This document shows positions 1-8,027 of a DNA stretch of 53,925 nt, one piece after another (position 1 is the stretch's first letter; every line of letters starts with the position of its first letter). The notes under the pieces were generated by a model. It did not search any database and had not been told where the DNA came from. It saw only the letters and a program-made list of their open reading frames with translations. Origin of the DNA: W11650 sp041844915 (GTDB lineage: Bacteria; Bacillota; Clostridia; Lachnospirales; Vallitaleaceae); contig JBGZBY010000084.1 of NCBI GenBank assembly GCA_041844915.1, forward strand, positions 1 to 53,925, in the 5' to 3' direction. Made by a program: the position numbers and the translations under genes.

Positions 1-45
1 AAACAGGCGGTATGCTGCCCTCTCCGGGAGCATACCGCCGTTTGT
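1..45. terminator. Bidirectional hairpin terminator
   Basis: An 11-bp perfect stem (GGCGGTATGCT / AGCATACCGCC) is flanked by AAAC on the left and GTTT on the right, so it can act on either strand. It probably ends a gene that lies outside the window to the left. Confidence 0.7.
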
Positions 46-147
46 TGTCAGCAGCCCGTTTCACGGTCTGCGTGTAGTTCCTTGTAAACTGACCTAAAAT
101 GCTATTGTAATAACAAAAAATTTTTAGTAAAATAAAGGAGAAGGAAC

Positions 148-1089
148 ATGAGGAATAAAGAAGATGGACTTAACCACTTAAATGAAAGTAGCCCCAGCAA
201 TTCCACAGAAGCCCACAAGGAATTCAGATTCACCGCTCGAAACGACTATGCTTTTAAATTACTTTTCGGCAATCCCGAAAACATTATCATCCTAAAAGAG
301 TTTCTCTCTGTTGTTTTAAACCTAGAGAAGGAAAGCTTTGAGGAAATCATCATTGAAAATCCTATGGTGGGGAATTATTACTATGAGGAAAAGAAGGGAA
401 TTTTAGATATTAAGCTGACCCTAAGGGATGGGCAAAAACTCAATATTGAAATGCAAAATCTCTGGGAAACGCATTATGAAAAGCGAGCATATTACTATTG
501 GGCAAGACGCTATTTAGAAAACTTCAAATCCGGCGAAACCTATCGTTTACTGCCAAAATGTATTAGCATTCATATTTTAAACAGCGAAATTCCTTTTGCC
601 ACAGAGATTCATTCTATTTATCAGGTGCTAAATAGAAAGAACTTTACCCCGCTGGGAGAAGATTTGGAAATTCATTTTTTAGATCTGACAAGATTGCCAG
701 AGGAAGCTGGTGATGAATTGGAGAAATGGCTTCGCTTTATTGAAACGGATGACAAAGAGGTACGCAGCCGACTGGGAAGGGAGAACAAGGTGATGGAATA
801 TGCAAATGAGGTAATGGATCAATTCTACAGCAATAAAGAAGAACGTTTAAGATACGAAGCCGCTTTCCGGTACGAATGCGATCGGGCTTCCTCCCTGGAG
901 GAAGGCATCCGCATCGGCGAAGCGCGTGGTGAAAAACGCGGCGAAGCACGTGGACGTATAGAAGGCGAAGCCCACGGCCGTCATTTCGAAAAGCTCCAAA
1001 CCGCCCGAAATATGAAAGCTAGGGCATTGAACATTTCCCTGATTCAGGAAATCACCGGCCTTACCGCCGAAGAAATCGCGGAGCTTTAA
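148..1089 (+). CDS. Rpn family recombination-promoting nuclease / PD-(D/E)XK transposase-like protein
   Basis: This 313-residue protein resembles the Rpn (YhgA-like, PF12784-type) family, whose E. coli members are DNA endonucleases that raise RecA-independent recombination. The N-terminal motif NDYAFKLLFG (residues ~32-41) is typical. The nuclease core is visible as LDIKLTL followed by LNIEMQ (residues ~86-103), matching the D...ExQ pattern of the PD-(D/E)XK fold. The C-terminal tail holds a charged GEARGEKRGEARG low-complexity run and a short helix ending in EEIAEL, as is common in the family. AGGAG lies 7 bases before the ATG. It is one of few plus-strand genes and stands alone, flanked by inverted repeats. 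The family is identified with confidence; the in vivo role here is not. Confidence 0.85.
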   Translation: MRNKEDGLNHLNESSPSNSTEAHKEFRFTARNDYAFKLLFGNPENIIILKEFLSVVLNLEKESFEEIIIENPMVGNYYYEEKKGILDIKLTLRDGQKLNIEMQNLWETHYEKRAYYYWARRYLENFKSGETYRLLPKCISIHILNSEIPFATEIHSIYQVLNRKNFTPLGEDLEIHFLDLTRLPEEAGDELEKWLRFIETDDKEVRSRLGRENKVMEYANEVMDQFYSNKEERLRYEAAFRYECDRASSLEEGIRIGEARGEKRGEARGRIEGEAHGRHFEKLQTARNMKARALNISLIQEITGLTAEEIAEL

Positions 1090-1230
1090 GCTATAAACTA
1101 CAAATAAGAAAAAGCGTTGTTCTGAAATACTTTGGAGCAGCGCTCTTTGCTTGTTGCCATGTTCCGCTTCCAGACCAAATGCTGCGCATTTACCGTGCTT
1201 TCCGCACTTGCGATTTTGTCGGTGAAGCGC

Positions 1231-1272
1231 CACAAAAGGAATACACCCGCTCCGCGGTCGTATTCCTTTGTG
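1231..1272. repeat. Inverted repeat after the Rpn gene
   Basis: CACAAAAGGAATAC is mirrored by GTATTCCTTTGTG across a 15-base loop, with one unpaired A. It lies about 140 bp past the Rpn stop and has no clear T tract, so its role as a terminator is uncertain. Confidence 0.5.
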
Positions 1273-1372
1273 TTTGCACGCTTTGCGATATCCTTTTTAT
1301 CCTTTCACACCCCACCCCAACACCCATTCATATAAAATCGCCATCGCAGCACCACCCGCACCCCGAGTCCTA

Positions 1373-1450
1373 TCATCCCTTTTGGAAGGTCGCCCGTTGT
1401 CCGAAGCGACCGCAGGGAGCAAGTTTCAACGCGCCTTCCAAAAGGGATGA
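1373..1450. repeat. Large inverted repeat with perfect 17-bp arms
   Basis: The arms TCATCCCTTTTGGAAGG (1373-1389) and CCTTCCAAAAGGGATGA (1434-1450) are perfect complements around a 44-base interior. The interior pairs further (CGCCCGTTG with CAACGCG). No T tract follows on either strand, so it does not look like a simple terminator. Confidence 0.75.
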
Positions 1451-1565
1451 CAAAGCTGGGCTGCATGGCAATCCTGCGAGGCACTTCCTTATAATTTCCC
1501 GTTTATCGGCATATTTCTACCCTCCAGCCGACCCTTGACAAAGTGGCAGCAAAAGGGCAAACCAA

Positions 1566-1597
1566 AAAGACATACAGCCCAAAAGCCATATGTCTTT
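1566..1597 (-). terminator. Terminator of the NlpC/P60 gene
   Basis: AAAGACATA (1566-1574) and TATGTCTTT (1589-1597) form a 9-bp stem with a 14-base loop. Read on the minus strand the stem is followed by a short T run, 31 bases past the stop of the NlpC/P60 gene. Confidence 0.65.
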
Positions 1598-1627
1598 AAA
1601 ATTAAAAAATCGAAATTTCAGCCTCCG

Positions 1628-2623
1628 CTACTTGCGCAGCCTACCATAAGCATAAAAATGATTTGCCCAATACCCGTCCGATAAGGGCGTTATCTGCACT
1701 CTGCTTCCAGCAGCATGAATCATCTGCCCATCACCGATATAGATTGCCGAATGTGTCACCGGCACCCCCGCCGAATAGGTGCGAGTAAAAAAGATCAAAT
1801 CGCCTACCCTCAGCTGATCTGCCGATATAACCTCACATAGCGCAAACAGCGCCTGCGACGAGCCTCTGGTATAAGAGGCCGCACCGGAATTCGTCAGAAC
1901 CCAATGCACAAATCCCGAACAGTCAAAAGCATTCGGCCCCGTTGCTCCGCTGACATAGCGCATCCCCAGTCGGGATTTTGCCAGCTCCAACAGGGGCTGA
2001 TTCTTCTCCCATTCACTTTGCGCTGCCTGCTCCTGCAAAAACCTCAAAAATTCCTCCGTGAACCGATCTTCCGTCACGATTCGCTGCGGTATTTCCTCTG
2101 TTTTCCAAAGCCCTTGAGCCTTTTGATAAATAAAGAGAGCCGAGTTTTCCCCGATCCATTGATAGGGAATCTCCAAAATCGCCAAAACCTCGGCGAGCGG
2201 AATGGCAATCCCCTTTCCCGGCACAACATCCGCCGCCGCGTCCGCCATCTCCTGACCCTTGTAATAAATCTTATTTTCCGGTAGAGATATCCGCAGCGCG
2301 CTTCCCTTCCACATCATAATCGCCGAATAGTCCTGCAAATTCCATGTGATCGGAACACCAAATGCTTCCTCCACCAAAGAAAGCGGCACATAGGTTCTGC
2401 CGTCACGAATATACGGCGCCCGCTCCGTTTGCCTTGTTTGCTCGTCCGCCAAATATTCGGCTTCATCAATCGCCAGATAAAGACTGCTGCTTTCCATTTC
2501 CTCGACCAATTCGCCGCGCAACTCCATATTCTTGGAAAAATGCCGCTCCTCCATGGCCTGTACTGCTCCGGCGCCGTTCCATAATAAAACTGCCGCTACC
2601 GCTATTATCCAATGCTTTCTCAA
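1628..2623 (-). CDS. Secreted NlpC/P60 family cell-wall hydrolase with N-terminal stalk-like domain
   Basis: This probable peptidoglycan endopeptidase acts outside the membrane. A hydrophobic signal sequence (WIIAVAAVLLW) is followed by a copper-amine-oxidase-N-like domain at ~70-170 (DGRTYVPLSLVEEAFG), a fold common in clostridial surface proteins. The C-terminal NlpC/P60 domain shows AFDCSGFVHW with the catalytic Cys near residue 235, a VTHSAIYIGDG His motif and a later MIHAAG. A TTG start at 2623 is preferred because GGAGG sits 5 bases upstream; the in-frame GTG at 2635 lacks a binding site. It gives 331 residues. The gene is monocistronic, with its own promoter and terminator. Substrate specificity is not visible. 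Confidence 0.85.
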   Translation of the reverse strand: MRKHWIIAVAAVLLWNGAGAVQAMEERHFSKNMELRGELVEEMESSSLYLAIDEAEYLADEQTRQTERAPYIRDGRTYVPLSLVEEAFGVPITWNLQDYSAIMMWKGSALRISLPENKIYYKGQEMADAAADVVPGKGIAIPLAEVLAILEIPYQWIGENSALFIYQKAQGLWKTEEIPQRIVTEDRFTEEFLRFLQEQAAQSEWEKNQPLLELAKSRLGMRYVSGATGPNAFDCSGFVHWVLTNSGAASYTRGSSQALFALCEVISADQLRVGDLIFFTRTYSAGVPVTHSAIYIGDGQMIHAAGSRVQITPLSDGYWANHFYAYGRLRK

Positions 2624-3129
2624 ACTTTCCTCCACCCGCCGTCATCACTGTCAGTCGTTGTCGGTTATTCGCTGTCCTCCCCTTCGCTTTTTCTTCAATC
2701 GCATGTCGCCCTTGCTTTCAGGGGGCATCGCCAATCCCACTTAGCGCGCCATCAAGCACACTTCTAAAAAAAGCAATTTATTTCTAATCATTTTTTAATT
2801 ATAACGGAAAAACTCTGACAGGGCAAGTTAAAATTTTACAAAGAAAGTTTATAAATTCTCAATCTTATTCTCCGGTGTTCTGGGCTTTGCTCCAAAAGTG
2901 CTGCTTTGCCTTACGGCAGCCGGCTTACTCCGTTTTACTTCTCCTGTATCCATCCGCCTTTTTCGCTGCTTTGATCAGCGCTTTTCATTTTTCTGCCGCC
3001 GCGGCGTCATAGTCCTGTGCCAAGCCCGCACTCCCGCCATAGAGGACATGACTTTTTATCCTATAGCCCTCCCTAAAACCGACATAAAGCCTATTCCGGT
3101 TCCTTGCCGGGTTCCCTAGAGCCGGTCTT
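2624..3129. other. Gene-free stretch upstream of the NlpC/P60 gene
   Basis: It holds the promoter at 2798-2826 and an approximately 170-base leader for the NlpC/P60 gene. I found no terminator for the gene that ends at 3130 and no conserved riboswitch pattern. Confidence 0.5.
2798..2826 (-). promoter_or_regulatory. Sigma-A-type promoter of the NlpC/P60 gene
   Basis: On the minus strand TTGCCC (2821-2826) is followed after exactly 17 bases by a perfect TATAAT (2798-2803). The transcript would start near 2791. Confidence 0.6.
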
Positions 3130-4164
3130 TTACTCCTCTCTTTTAAATCGCCATTTTCTTTCTTGATCTCTCAAACTGGCATAACCAATTCCAATTCTCT
3201 TGTGGCGGCTGACCTTAACCTTGGTTCCATCCTCCTCCAACCAGATTTCTCCTGCCGAATTCAAAGGCTTGCCGTTTTGCTCCTTGGTAATTTGCAGCGC
3301 CTTGGTCAGCTTTCCCGGCCCGTCATAGCCCTCTACTCCCCGAATCAACACCGCTTCAGGAAAGCCTTCTTTGCCGGTAACGACATTGAGTAAAAAATGG
3401 ATTCCATAGCACAGGTAAATATAAGCAATCCCGCCGTCCTGATACATCACCTCTGTCCGTGCCGTTCTGCCCTTATGAGCATGGCAGGCCGTATCTCTCT
3501 CTCCATAATAGCACTCCGTTTCGGTAATCCGGCAGCGCAGCACCTCGCCGTTTTCCAAACGGCGGCACAGGAGCTTTCCCACCAGCTTGGGAGCCAGCTC
3601 CTTGGCAGAGCTTTGAAAAAATTCAATCGGAAGCTCCCGCGGAGGATAGGTTTGCGCCTTGGCCTGTCTCAGCCCCTGAAAAAATCGCTTTAGCAAAGCC
3701 ATGCACTGCTCTCCCAAAACATTGCCGCTCACCGCTACCCGATGATTAAACTGCGGCACATTCATCAAATCAACAATCGTTCCGGCACTGCCCGCCTTAA
3801 AATTTGCCGCTCCATACACCACTCTGCCTAGTCTGGCCTGCACAATCGCACCAGCGCACATTGGACAAGGCTCCAAAGTCACATACAGCGTCGCTTCTTC
3901 CAGCCTCCAGTCCTGTATCACCCGCTCAGCATGCGCAATCGCCAAAAGCTCAGCATGCGCCAGCACCGAATGATCAGCCGCCCGCCGGTTATGTCCTCTG
4001 CCAATAATTTCACCCCGCCAAACAACGACGCAGCCAATCGGTGTTTCACCAAGAGCAAGCGCCTTTTCCGCTTCAAGCAAAGCTTCTTTCATGTATGCCT
4101 CATCCTGCCCGTCGCTACTTTCCATCAAAGAATCCTTCTTGTTTTCTTCCGCTTTTTTTTTCAT
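3130..4164 (-). CDS. tadA: Fusion of tRNA adenosine deaminase (TadA) and 3-methyladenine DNA glycosylase (Mpg/AAG)
   Basis: A single 344-residue ORF carries two complete enzymes. Residues ~22-165 match TadA, which makes inosine-34 in tRNA-Arg: zinc ligands HAE at 70-72 and PCPMC at 99-103, GETPIGCVVV, and the FNHRV and C-terminal LLKRFF elements. Residues ~178-340 match the AAG/Mpg glycosylase that removes alkylated adenine and hypoxanthine from DNA: TETECYYG with the base-activating Glu at 217 and intercalating Tyr at 219, RTARTEVMY, AYIYLCYG, LLNVVTG, AVLIRGVE with Arg 275, and GPGKLTKAL. All key residues of both parts are present, with a short linker at ~165-178 and no stop or frameshift. 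GGGGG lies 3 bases before the ATG at 4164; the upstream extension to 4251 looks noncoding. Each half is confident; the joint role is inference. Confidence 0.9.
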   Translation of the reverse strand: MKKKAEENKKDSLMESSDGQDEAYMKEALLEAEKALALGETPIGCVVVWRGEIIGRGHNRRAADHSVLAHAELLAIAHAERVIQDWRLEEATLYVTLEPCPMCAGAIVQARLGRVVYGAANFKAGSAGTIVDLMNVPQFNHRVAVSGNVLGEQCMALLKRFFQGLRQAKAQTYPPRELPIEFFQSSAKELAPKLVGKLLCRRLENGEVLRCRITETECYYGERDTACHAHKGRTARTEVMYQDGGIAYIYLCYGIHFLLNVVTGKEGFPEAVLIRGVEGYDGPGKLTKALQITKEQNGKPLNSAGEIWLEEDGTKVKVSRHKRIGIGYASLRDQERKWRFKREE

Positions 4165-4645
4165 ATTCCCCCTCAAACAACAGTAGGTATGTCGATTAAT
4201 CCCTGTAAAATTTCTGCGCCGCATGCTTTTTCCCGATAATTGACCGCCCACACTTTATCAACATTACAGATATCTTGTTCTTACCTTTGATATTATTGCA
4301 GATAAGAAGCTTCTCTTTCCCTTTCAAAACCGCTCCTTAAACCATTGAATACTTTGTTTTACAGCTTTTCATCCAAGATTTCCCCATGATTTGTCTTTCT
4401 TATAAAGCTATAAAGTCCTTTCCTTTATTCCTCCTTTGCAAAAACAAATTTCCCCAAGTAATAAAGAAACTGCTGCCCAACAAGCATCTTACTATAGCCA
4501 TGCTTTTACAGCTATCGCCGAAACGCAATCCCCTTCGTAAAATACCTATTGCTGCAACAGTTCCTTTTCCTTGCCTTTTCTGCAACCAAAAAGCGTTTCG
4601 CTCTTTTCCTTCTTTTTCCCGTTTTTACAATGCAAGCTACGCTTT
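4165..4645. other. Gene-free stretch
   Basis: This AT-rich spacer lies between mtnN and the tadA-mpg fusion. I see no hairpin with a T tract, no strong promoter and no credible ORF. Confidence 0.5.
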
Positions 4646-5344
4646 CTAAAGAAGCGCCAAAAGCCGAAGCAAAAGCTTCGATGAATTCATTGCCGCTTGC
4701 TTGGTAAATTCATTAAAATCCATATCCGCCGTATTATCCGCTTTGTCTGAGATCGAACGCACTGCAATAAACGGAACTCGGTTGAGATAGCAGACATGGG
4801 CAATCGACGCGCCCTCCATTTCCGTACAATCTCCGGCAAAGAACTCATACAGATGCTCCCTGTCCTCCGCCTTGGAAATAAATTGGTCGCCGCTCAGCAC
4901 TCGGCCGGTTTTGACCTTAATCTTTGAATCCAACACATCACTGGCTTTTTCCACCAAATGAATCAAATGCGTATCCGCCTTAAAGATCGAGGTGTCCATC
5001 TGCGGAATCTCACCCTTGCGATAACCAAAGGTGGTCGCATCCATGTCATGCTGAATAAATTCCTTAGAAATCACCACATCACAAATATTCAGATCCGGCG
5101 ATACCGCACCGGCAACTCCCAGATTGATGAGGGCGTCAACCTTGAAAATATCAATCATGATCTGCGCGCAAACAGCCGCATTTACCTTGCCGATTCCCGA
5201 TTTCGCCAATATGATTTCGCGCTTGCCCAGATTTCCTTTTATATACTCAATATGAGCAATACTCCGAACATCCGTAATCGCCATTTGTTCTCTTAGCATC
5301 AATATTTCTTCGTCCATTGCGCCGATAATTCCGATAAGCTTCAT
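4646..5344 (-). CDS. mtnN: 5'-methylthioadenosine/S-adenosylhomocysteine nucleosidase
   Basis: The enzyme cleaves the glycosidic bond of MTA, SAH and 5'-deoxyadenosine in the cytoplasm, serving methionine salvage and autoinducer-2 precursor formation. The 232-residue length is typical. Family motifs are IGIIGAMDEEI at the N terminus, the GVAGA stretch near residue 78, TEMEGASIAHVC with the nucleoside-binding Met-Glu, and ISDKAD with the catalytic Asp. The ATG at 5344 is preceded by AGGAGGG with good spacing; 16 further upstream codons are open but lack a binding site. It has its own promoter and no co-transcribed methionine-cycle neighbour. Confidence 0.95.
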   Translation of the reverse strand: MKLIGIIGAMDEEILMLREQMAITDVRSIAHIEYIKGNLGKREIILAKSGIGKVNAAVCAQIMIDIFKVDALINLGVAGAVSPDLNICDVVISKEFIQHDMDATTFGYRKGEIPQMDTSIFKADTHLIHLVEKASDVLDSKIKVKTGRVLSGDQFISKAEDREHLYEFFAGDCTEMEGASIAHVCYLNRVPFIAVRSISDKADNTADMDFNEFTKQAAMNSSKLLLRLLALL

Positions 5345-5411
5345 TGTACCCTCCTTTTTGACTTGTCTATTTTTCAGTTTCAGTTGATTCAACCAAAACC
5401 CATATATTTAT

Positions 5412-5440
5412 ATCATAGCCGATTTATTAACAAATTACAA
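5412..5440 (-). promoter_or_regulatory. Sigma-A-type promoter of mtnN
   Basis: On the minus strand TTGTAA (5435-5440) and TATGAT (5412-5417) are separated by 17 bases. The start of transcription would be about 60 bases before the mtnN ATG. Confidence 0.55.
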
Positions 5441-5527
5441 GCAAAATTTATTTTTGCCATCTCACAGCTTATATTTCAGGGCCTGCCGACCCCCTCTTTT
5501 CATGCCGCTTCCGCCTTTTTTTACTGC

Positions 5528-5550
5528 AAAAAAGCACACCCCGTGCGCTT
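5528..5550 (-). terminator. Terminator of the liv operon
   Basis: On the minus strand AAGCGCAC pairs with GTGTGCTT (one G-T pair) and runs into TTTTTT, 15 bases after the livF stop. Confidence 0.7.
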
Positions 5551-5565
5551 TCTTTCTCCGTCTGT

Positions 5566-6267
5566 CTAACCCAAGTATGCCTGCCTCACTCGATCATCGC
5601 TTAGCAACTCCTGCCCAGAGCCGGTCATAACGATATTTCCTGTTTCCAGCACATATGCCCTGTCCGCAATCTGCAAAGCTTTATTGGCATTTTGCTCCAC
5701 CAGCAGCACCGTCATTTCTTGGCTGTTGATGTCCTTAATAATATGAAAGATTTCGTCCACCAAAATAGGCGCCAGCCCCATGGAAGGCTCATCCATCAAA
5801 AGCAGCTTCGGCCTAGTCATCAGCGCTCTGGCAATCGCCAACATTTGCTGCTCGCCTCCGCTCATAGTGCCCGCCAGCTGCTTACTTCTTTCTTTTAACC
5901 GCGGAAACCGCAGATACATTTTTTCAATATCTTCGGCAATTTCTTTCTTATCCGAGCGCAGATACGCCCCCATCATCAGATTTTCCAGCACGCTCATACG
6001 GCCGAAAATACGCCGTCCCTCCGGCACCTGTGCCAAGCCCATGCCGACGATCTTTTCTGCCGGTATCCCGACAATCTCCGTATCCTGCAAGCAAATGCTT
6101 CCGCTTTCCGCCTTGAGCAAGCCCGACAGGGTATGCATAATTGTCGTTTTCCCCGCTCCATTGGCGCCGATCAGCGCTACAATCTCGCCCTTTGCCACGT
6201 GAAAGCTGACCTTTTTTAAGGCATGAATCGCTCCGTAAAATACATTAATTCCTTCAACCCTTAGCAT
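5566..6267 (-). CDS. livF: Branched-chain amino acid ABC transporter ATP-binding protein LivF
   Basis: This is one of two ATPases that power uptake of leucine, isoleucine and valine (or related amino acids). The 233-residue length is standard. It shows Walker A GANGAGKTT (~34-42), the signature MSGGEQQMLAIARAL, Walker B LLLMDEPSMGLAP, and the His-loop region replaced by LLVEQN, which is normal for LivF. AGGAGGGG precedes the ATG. It is the last gene of livK-H-M-G-F, 9 bases after livG, and is followed by a terminator. Substrate could also be other hydrophobic or amide compounds, as in urea or short-chain amide transporters of the same class. Confidence 0.93.
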   Translation of the reverse strand: MLRVEGINVFYGAIHALKKVSFHVAKGEIVALIGANGAGKTTIMHTLSGLLKAESGSICLQDTEIVGIPAEKIVGMGLAQVPEGRRIFGRMSVLENLMMGAYLRSDKKEIAEDIEKMYLRFPRLKERSKQLAGTMSGGEQQMLAIARALMTRPKLLLMDEPSMGLAPILVDEIFHIIKDINSQEMTVLLVEQNANKALQIADRAYVLETGNIVMTGSGQELLSDDRVRQAYLG

Positions 6268-6276
6268 TTGCCCCTC

Positions 6277-7035
6277 CTAACTGCCCAGATAGGCCTTGAT
6301 GACCTGCTTATTGACCTTGATCTCCTCCGGCGTTCCCTTGGCGATGATCTGTCCATAGTCAATAACAACCAGCCTTTCACAAATGCCCATGACCAGATTC
6401 ATATCATGCTCAATCAGCAGAATCGCCAGCTGAAAATTCTCCCGCACAAAGGCAATCGTTTCCATCAATTCTCTGGTTTCCTGAGGATTCATTCCCGCTG
6501 CCGGCTCATCCAAAAGCAGGAGCTTGGGCGACGTTGCCAGTGCCCGACAAATTTCCAGCTTGCGCTGCTTGCCATAAGGCAGATTCTTAGCCTGCTTATG
6601 CGCGTCCCCCTCCATATGGAACAGTCCGAGCAGCTTCATCGCCTCCTCCTCAATCCTTTTTTCCTGCCGCCAATAGGACGGAAGCCGCAGCACCGCCGCC
6701 AAGGCCGAATAGTGAAGCTCCTTTTGGAAAGCGATCTTAATATTGTCAATAACGCTCAGGTTCTTGAACAAACGAATATTTTGAAAGGTTCTCGCCATCC
6801 CCAAGTTTACGATATCAGCTGGGTTTTTTCCATTGATTTTTTTTCCATTAAAAATAATTTCGCCCTCGGTCGGCTGATATACTCCGGTCAGCAAGTTGAA
6901 AATCGTGGTCTTACCCGCGCCATTCGGCCCGATCAAACCGACCAGCTCATTTTCCTGCAAGGAAACGTCAAAATGACCTACCGCCTGCAAACCGCCGAAC
7001 GCAATTCCCACATCTTTGGTTGTAAGTAATTCCAT
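6277..7035 (-). CDS. livG: Branched-chain amino acid ABC transporter ATP-binding protein LivG
   Basis: The second ATPase of the importer has 252 residues. It carries Walker A GPNGAGKTT (~36-44), the LivG-type insert with ARTFQNIRLF, the signature NLPYGKQRKLEICRAL, Walker B LLLLDEPAAGMNP and the switch region LLIEHDM. AGGAGGGC lies before the ATG. It lies 9 bases before both neighbours, livM upstream and livF downstream, so the genes are one transcript. Confidence 0.93.
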   Translation of the reverse strand: MELLTTKDVGIAFGGLQAVGHFDVSLQENELVGLIGPNGAGKTTIFNLLTGVYQPTEGEIIFNGKKINGKNPADIVNLGMARTFQNIRLFKNLSVIDNIKIAFQKELHYSALAAVLRLPSYWRQEKRIEEEAMKLLGLFHMEGDAHKQAKNLPYGKQRKLEICRALATSPKLLLLDEPAAGMNPQETRELMETIAFVRENFQLAILLIEHDMNLVMGICERLVVIDYGQIIAKGTPEEIKVNKQVIKAYLGS

Positions 7036-7044
7036 TTTGCCCTC

Positions 7045-8016
7045 CTATTTTCTTCCGGTCAGCCTATCCCTTAACCAAGCAAACATACCGTTCAGAGAAA
7101 ATTCACGATTCCCCAAAAGCCCGCTCGGCTTAAAAATCATTACTAAAATCAATAAAACCGCATAAATAACCAGCCGCAGTTCATCGACCTGATACAAAAA
7201 TTCATTGACCAGCGCCAAAAAAATCCCCGCCAAAATCGTTCCCGTAAAGCTTCCCATACCGCCCAAAACGACAATAATAAAAAATTCTACGGAGAGCATA
7301 AATTTAAATTTATTGGGATCCAGCGCTCTTTGAAAAAATGCCAAGCAGCCTCCCGCAACCCCCGCTAAAAAAGCAGATACCGCAAATCCATACACCTTAT
7401 AAAAAGTGGTTGGAACTCCGACCGATTCGGCAGCAATCTCATCCTCCTTGATTGACAGCAGCGCTCTGCCATGTCGAGAGCGTACAAATAAAAAGAGAAA
7501 GCTCATCACTAAAATTAAAATTCCAAATAAAATCGGCAAATTAATCAGCTTCGGTATTTTCTTTAAGCCCGCCGCCCCACCGGTAAACGGCAGATTATAC
7601 AGCGCAATCCGAATAATTTCCCCAAACCCCAGGGTAACGATACCCAAATAATCTCCGCGCAAGCGCAGCGCCGGAATTCCGATCAAAACGCCAAAAAGGC
7701 CAGCCATCGCTCCGCCGCACAAAATTCCCAAGGTCAGCTTGACCATCAGGGGAAAATCGGTATGCAGACCAATCAGCGCCGCAGTATACGCTCCTATCGC
7801 CATGAAACCGGCATGTCCCAGCGCCAGCTGTCCCATATAGCCGGCAGCTAGGTTCAGGGAGGATGCCGCCATAATATTGATACCGGCAACAATCAAAAGA
7901 CCTTGATAATAGTTATTGATCAACCCCGCCTCAAGGCTGATCAACAGCGCTCCAAACAGAAGCAGAACGGCGATAAAATTAATGATATAACTTTTTCTAA
8001 AGTTTTTTATTTCCAT
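7045..8016 (-). CDS. livM: Branched-chain amino acid ABC transporter permease LivM
   Basis: A 323-residue integral membrane protein with about nine hydrophobic segments. It shows the LivM-typical NYYQGLLIVAGINIMAASSLNLAAGY start and the LALGHAGFMAIGAY motif, and a cytoplasmic loop RLRGDYLGIVTLGFGEIIRI that contacts the ATPase. GGGGGGAG is the ribosome binding site. It forms the channel with LivH, encoded 11 bases upstream. Confidence 0.92.
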   Translation of the reverse strand: MEIKNFRKSYIINFIAVLLLFGALLISLEAGLINNYYQGLLIVAGINIMAASSLNLAAGYMGQLALGHAGFMAIGAYTAALIGLHTDFPLMVKLTLGILCGGAMAGLFGVLIGIPALRLRGDYLGIVTLGFGEIIRIALYNLPFTGGAAGLKKIPKLINLPILFGILILVMSFLFLFVRSRHGRALLSIKEDEIAAESVGVPTTFYKVYGFAVSAFLAGVAGGCLAFFQRALDPNKFKFMLSVEFFIIVVLGGMGSFTGTILAGIFLALVNEFLYQVDELRLVIYAVLLILVMIFKPSGLLGNREFSLNGMFAWLRDRLTGRK

Positions 8017-8027
8017 TTCGCTCCCCC

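Larger units (their letters stand above)
1090..1565. other. Gene-free stretch with inverted repeats
   Basis: No convincing gene is present. The stretch carries two inverted repeats, annotated separately at 1231-1272 and 1373-1450. The short ORFs here lack ribosome binding sites and family resemblance. Confidence 0.6.

Noticed and set aside
105..133. Promoter TTGTAA-17-TAAAAT before the Rpn gene
   Set aside because: Transcription would start at or past the ribosome binding site, leaving no usable leader.
1132..1538. Overlapping plus-strand ORFs of 60-119 codons
   Set aside because: They run through inverted repeats, lack ribosome binding sites and look noncoding.
6268..7029. A 253-codon plus-strand ORF
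   Set aside because: It is antisense to livG, has no family resemblance and reflects codon bias of the real gene.
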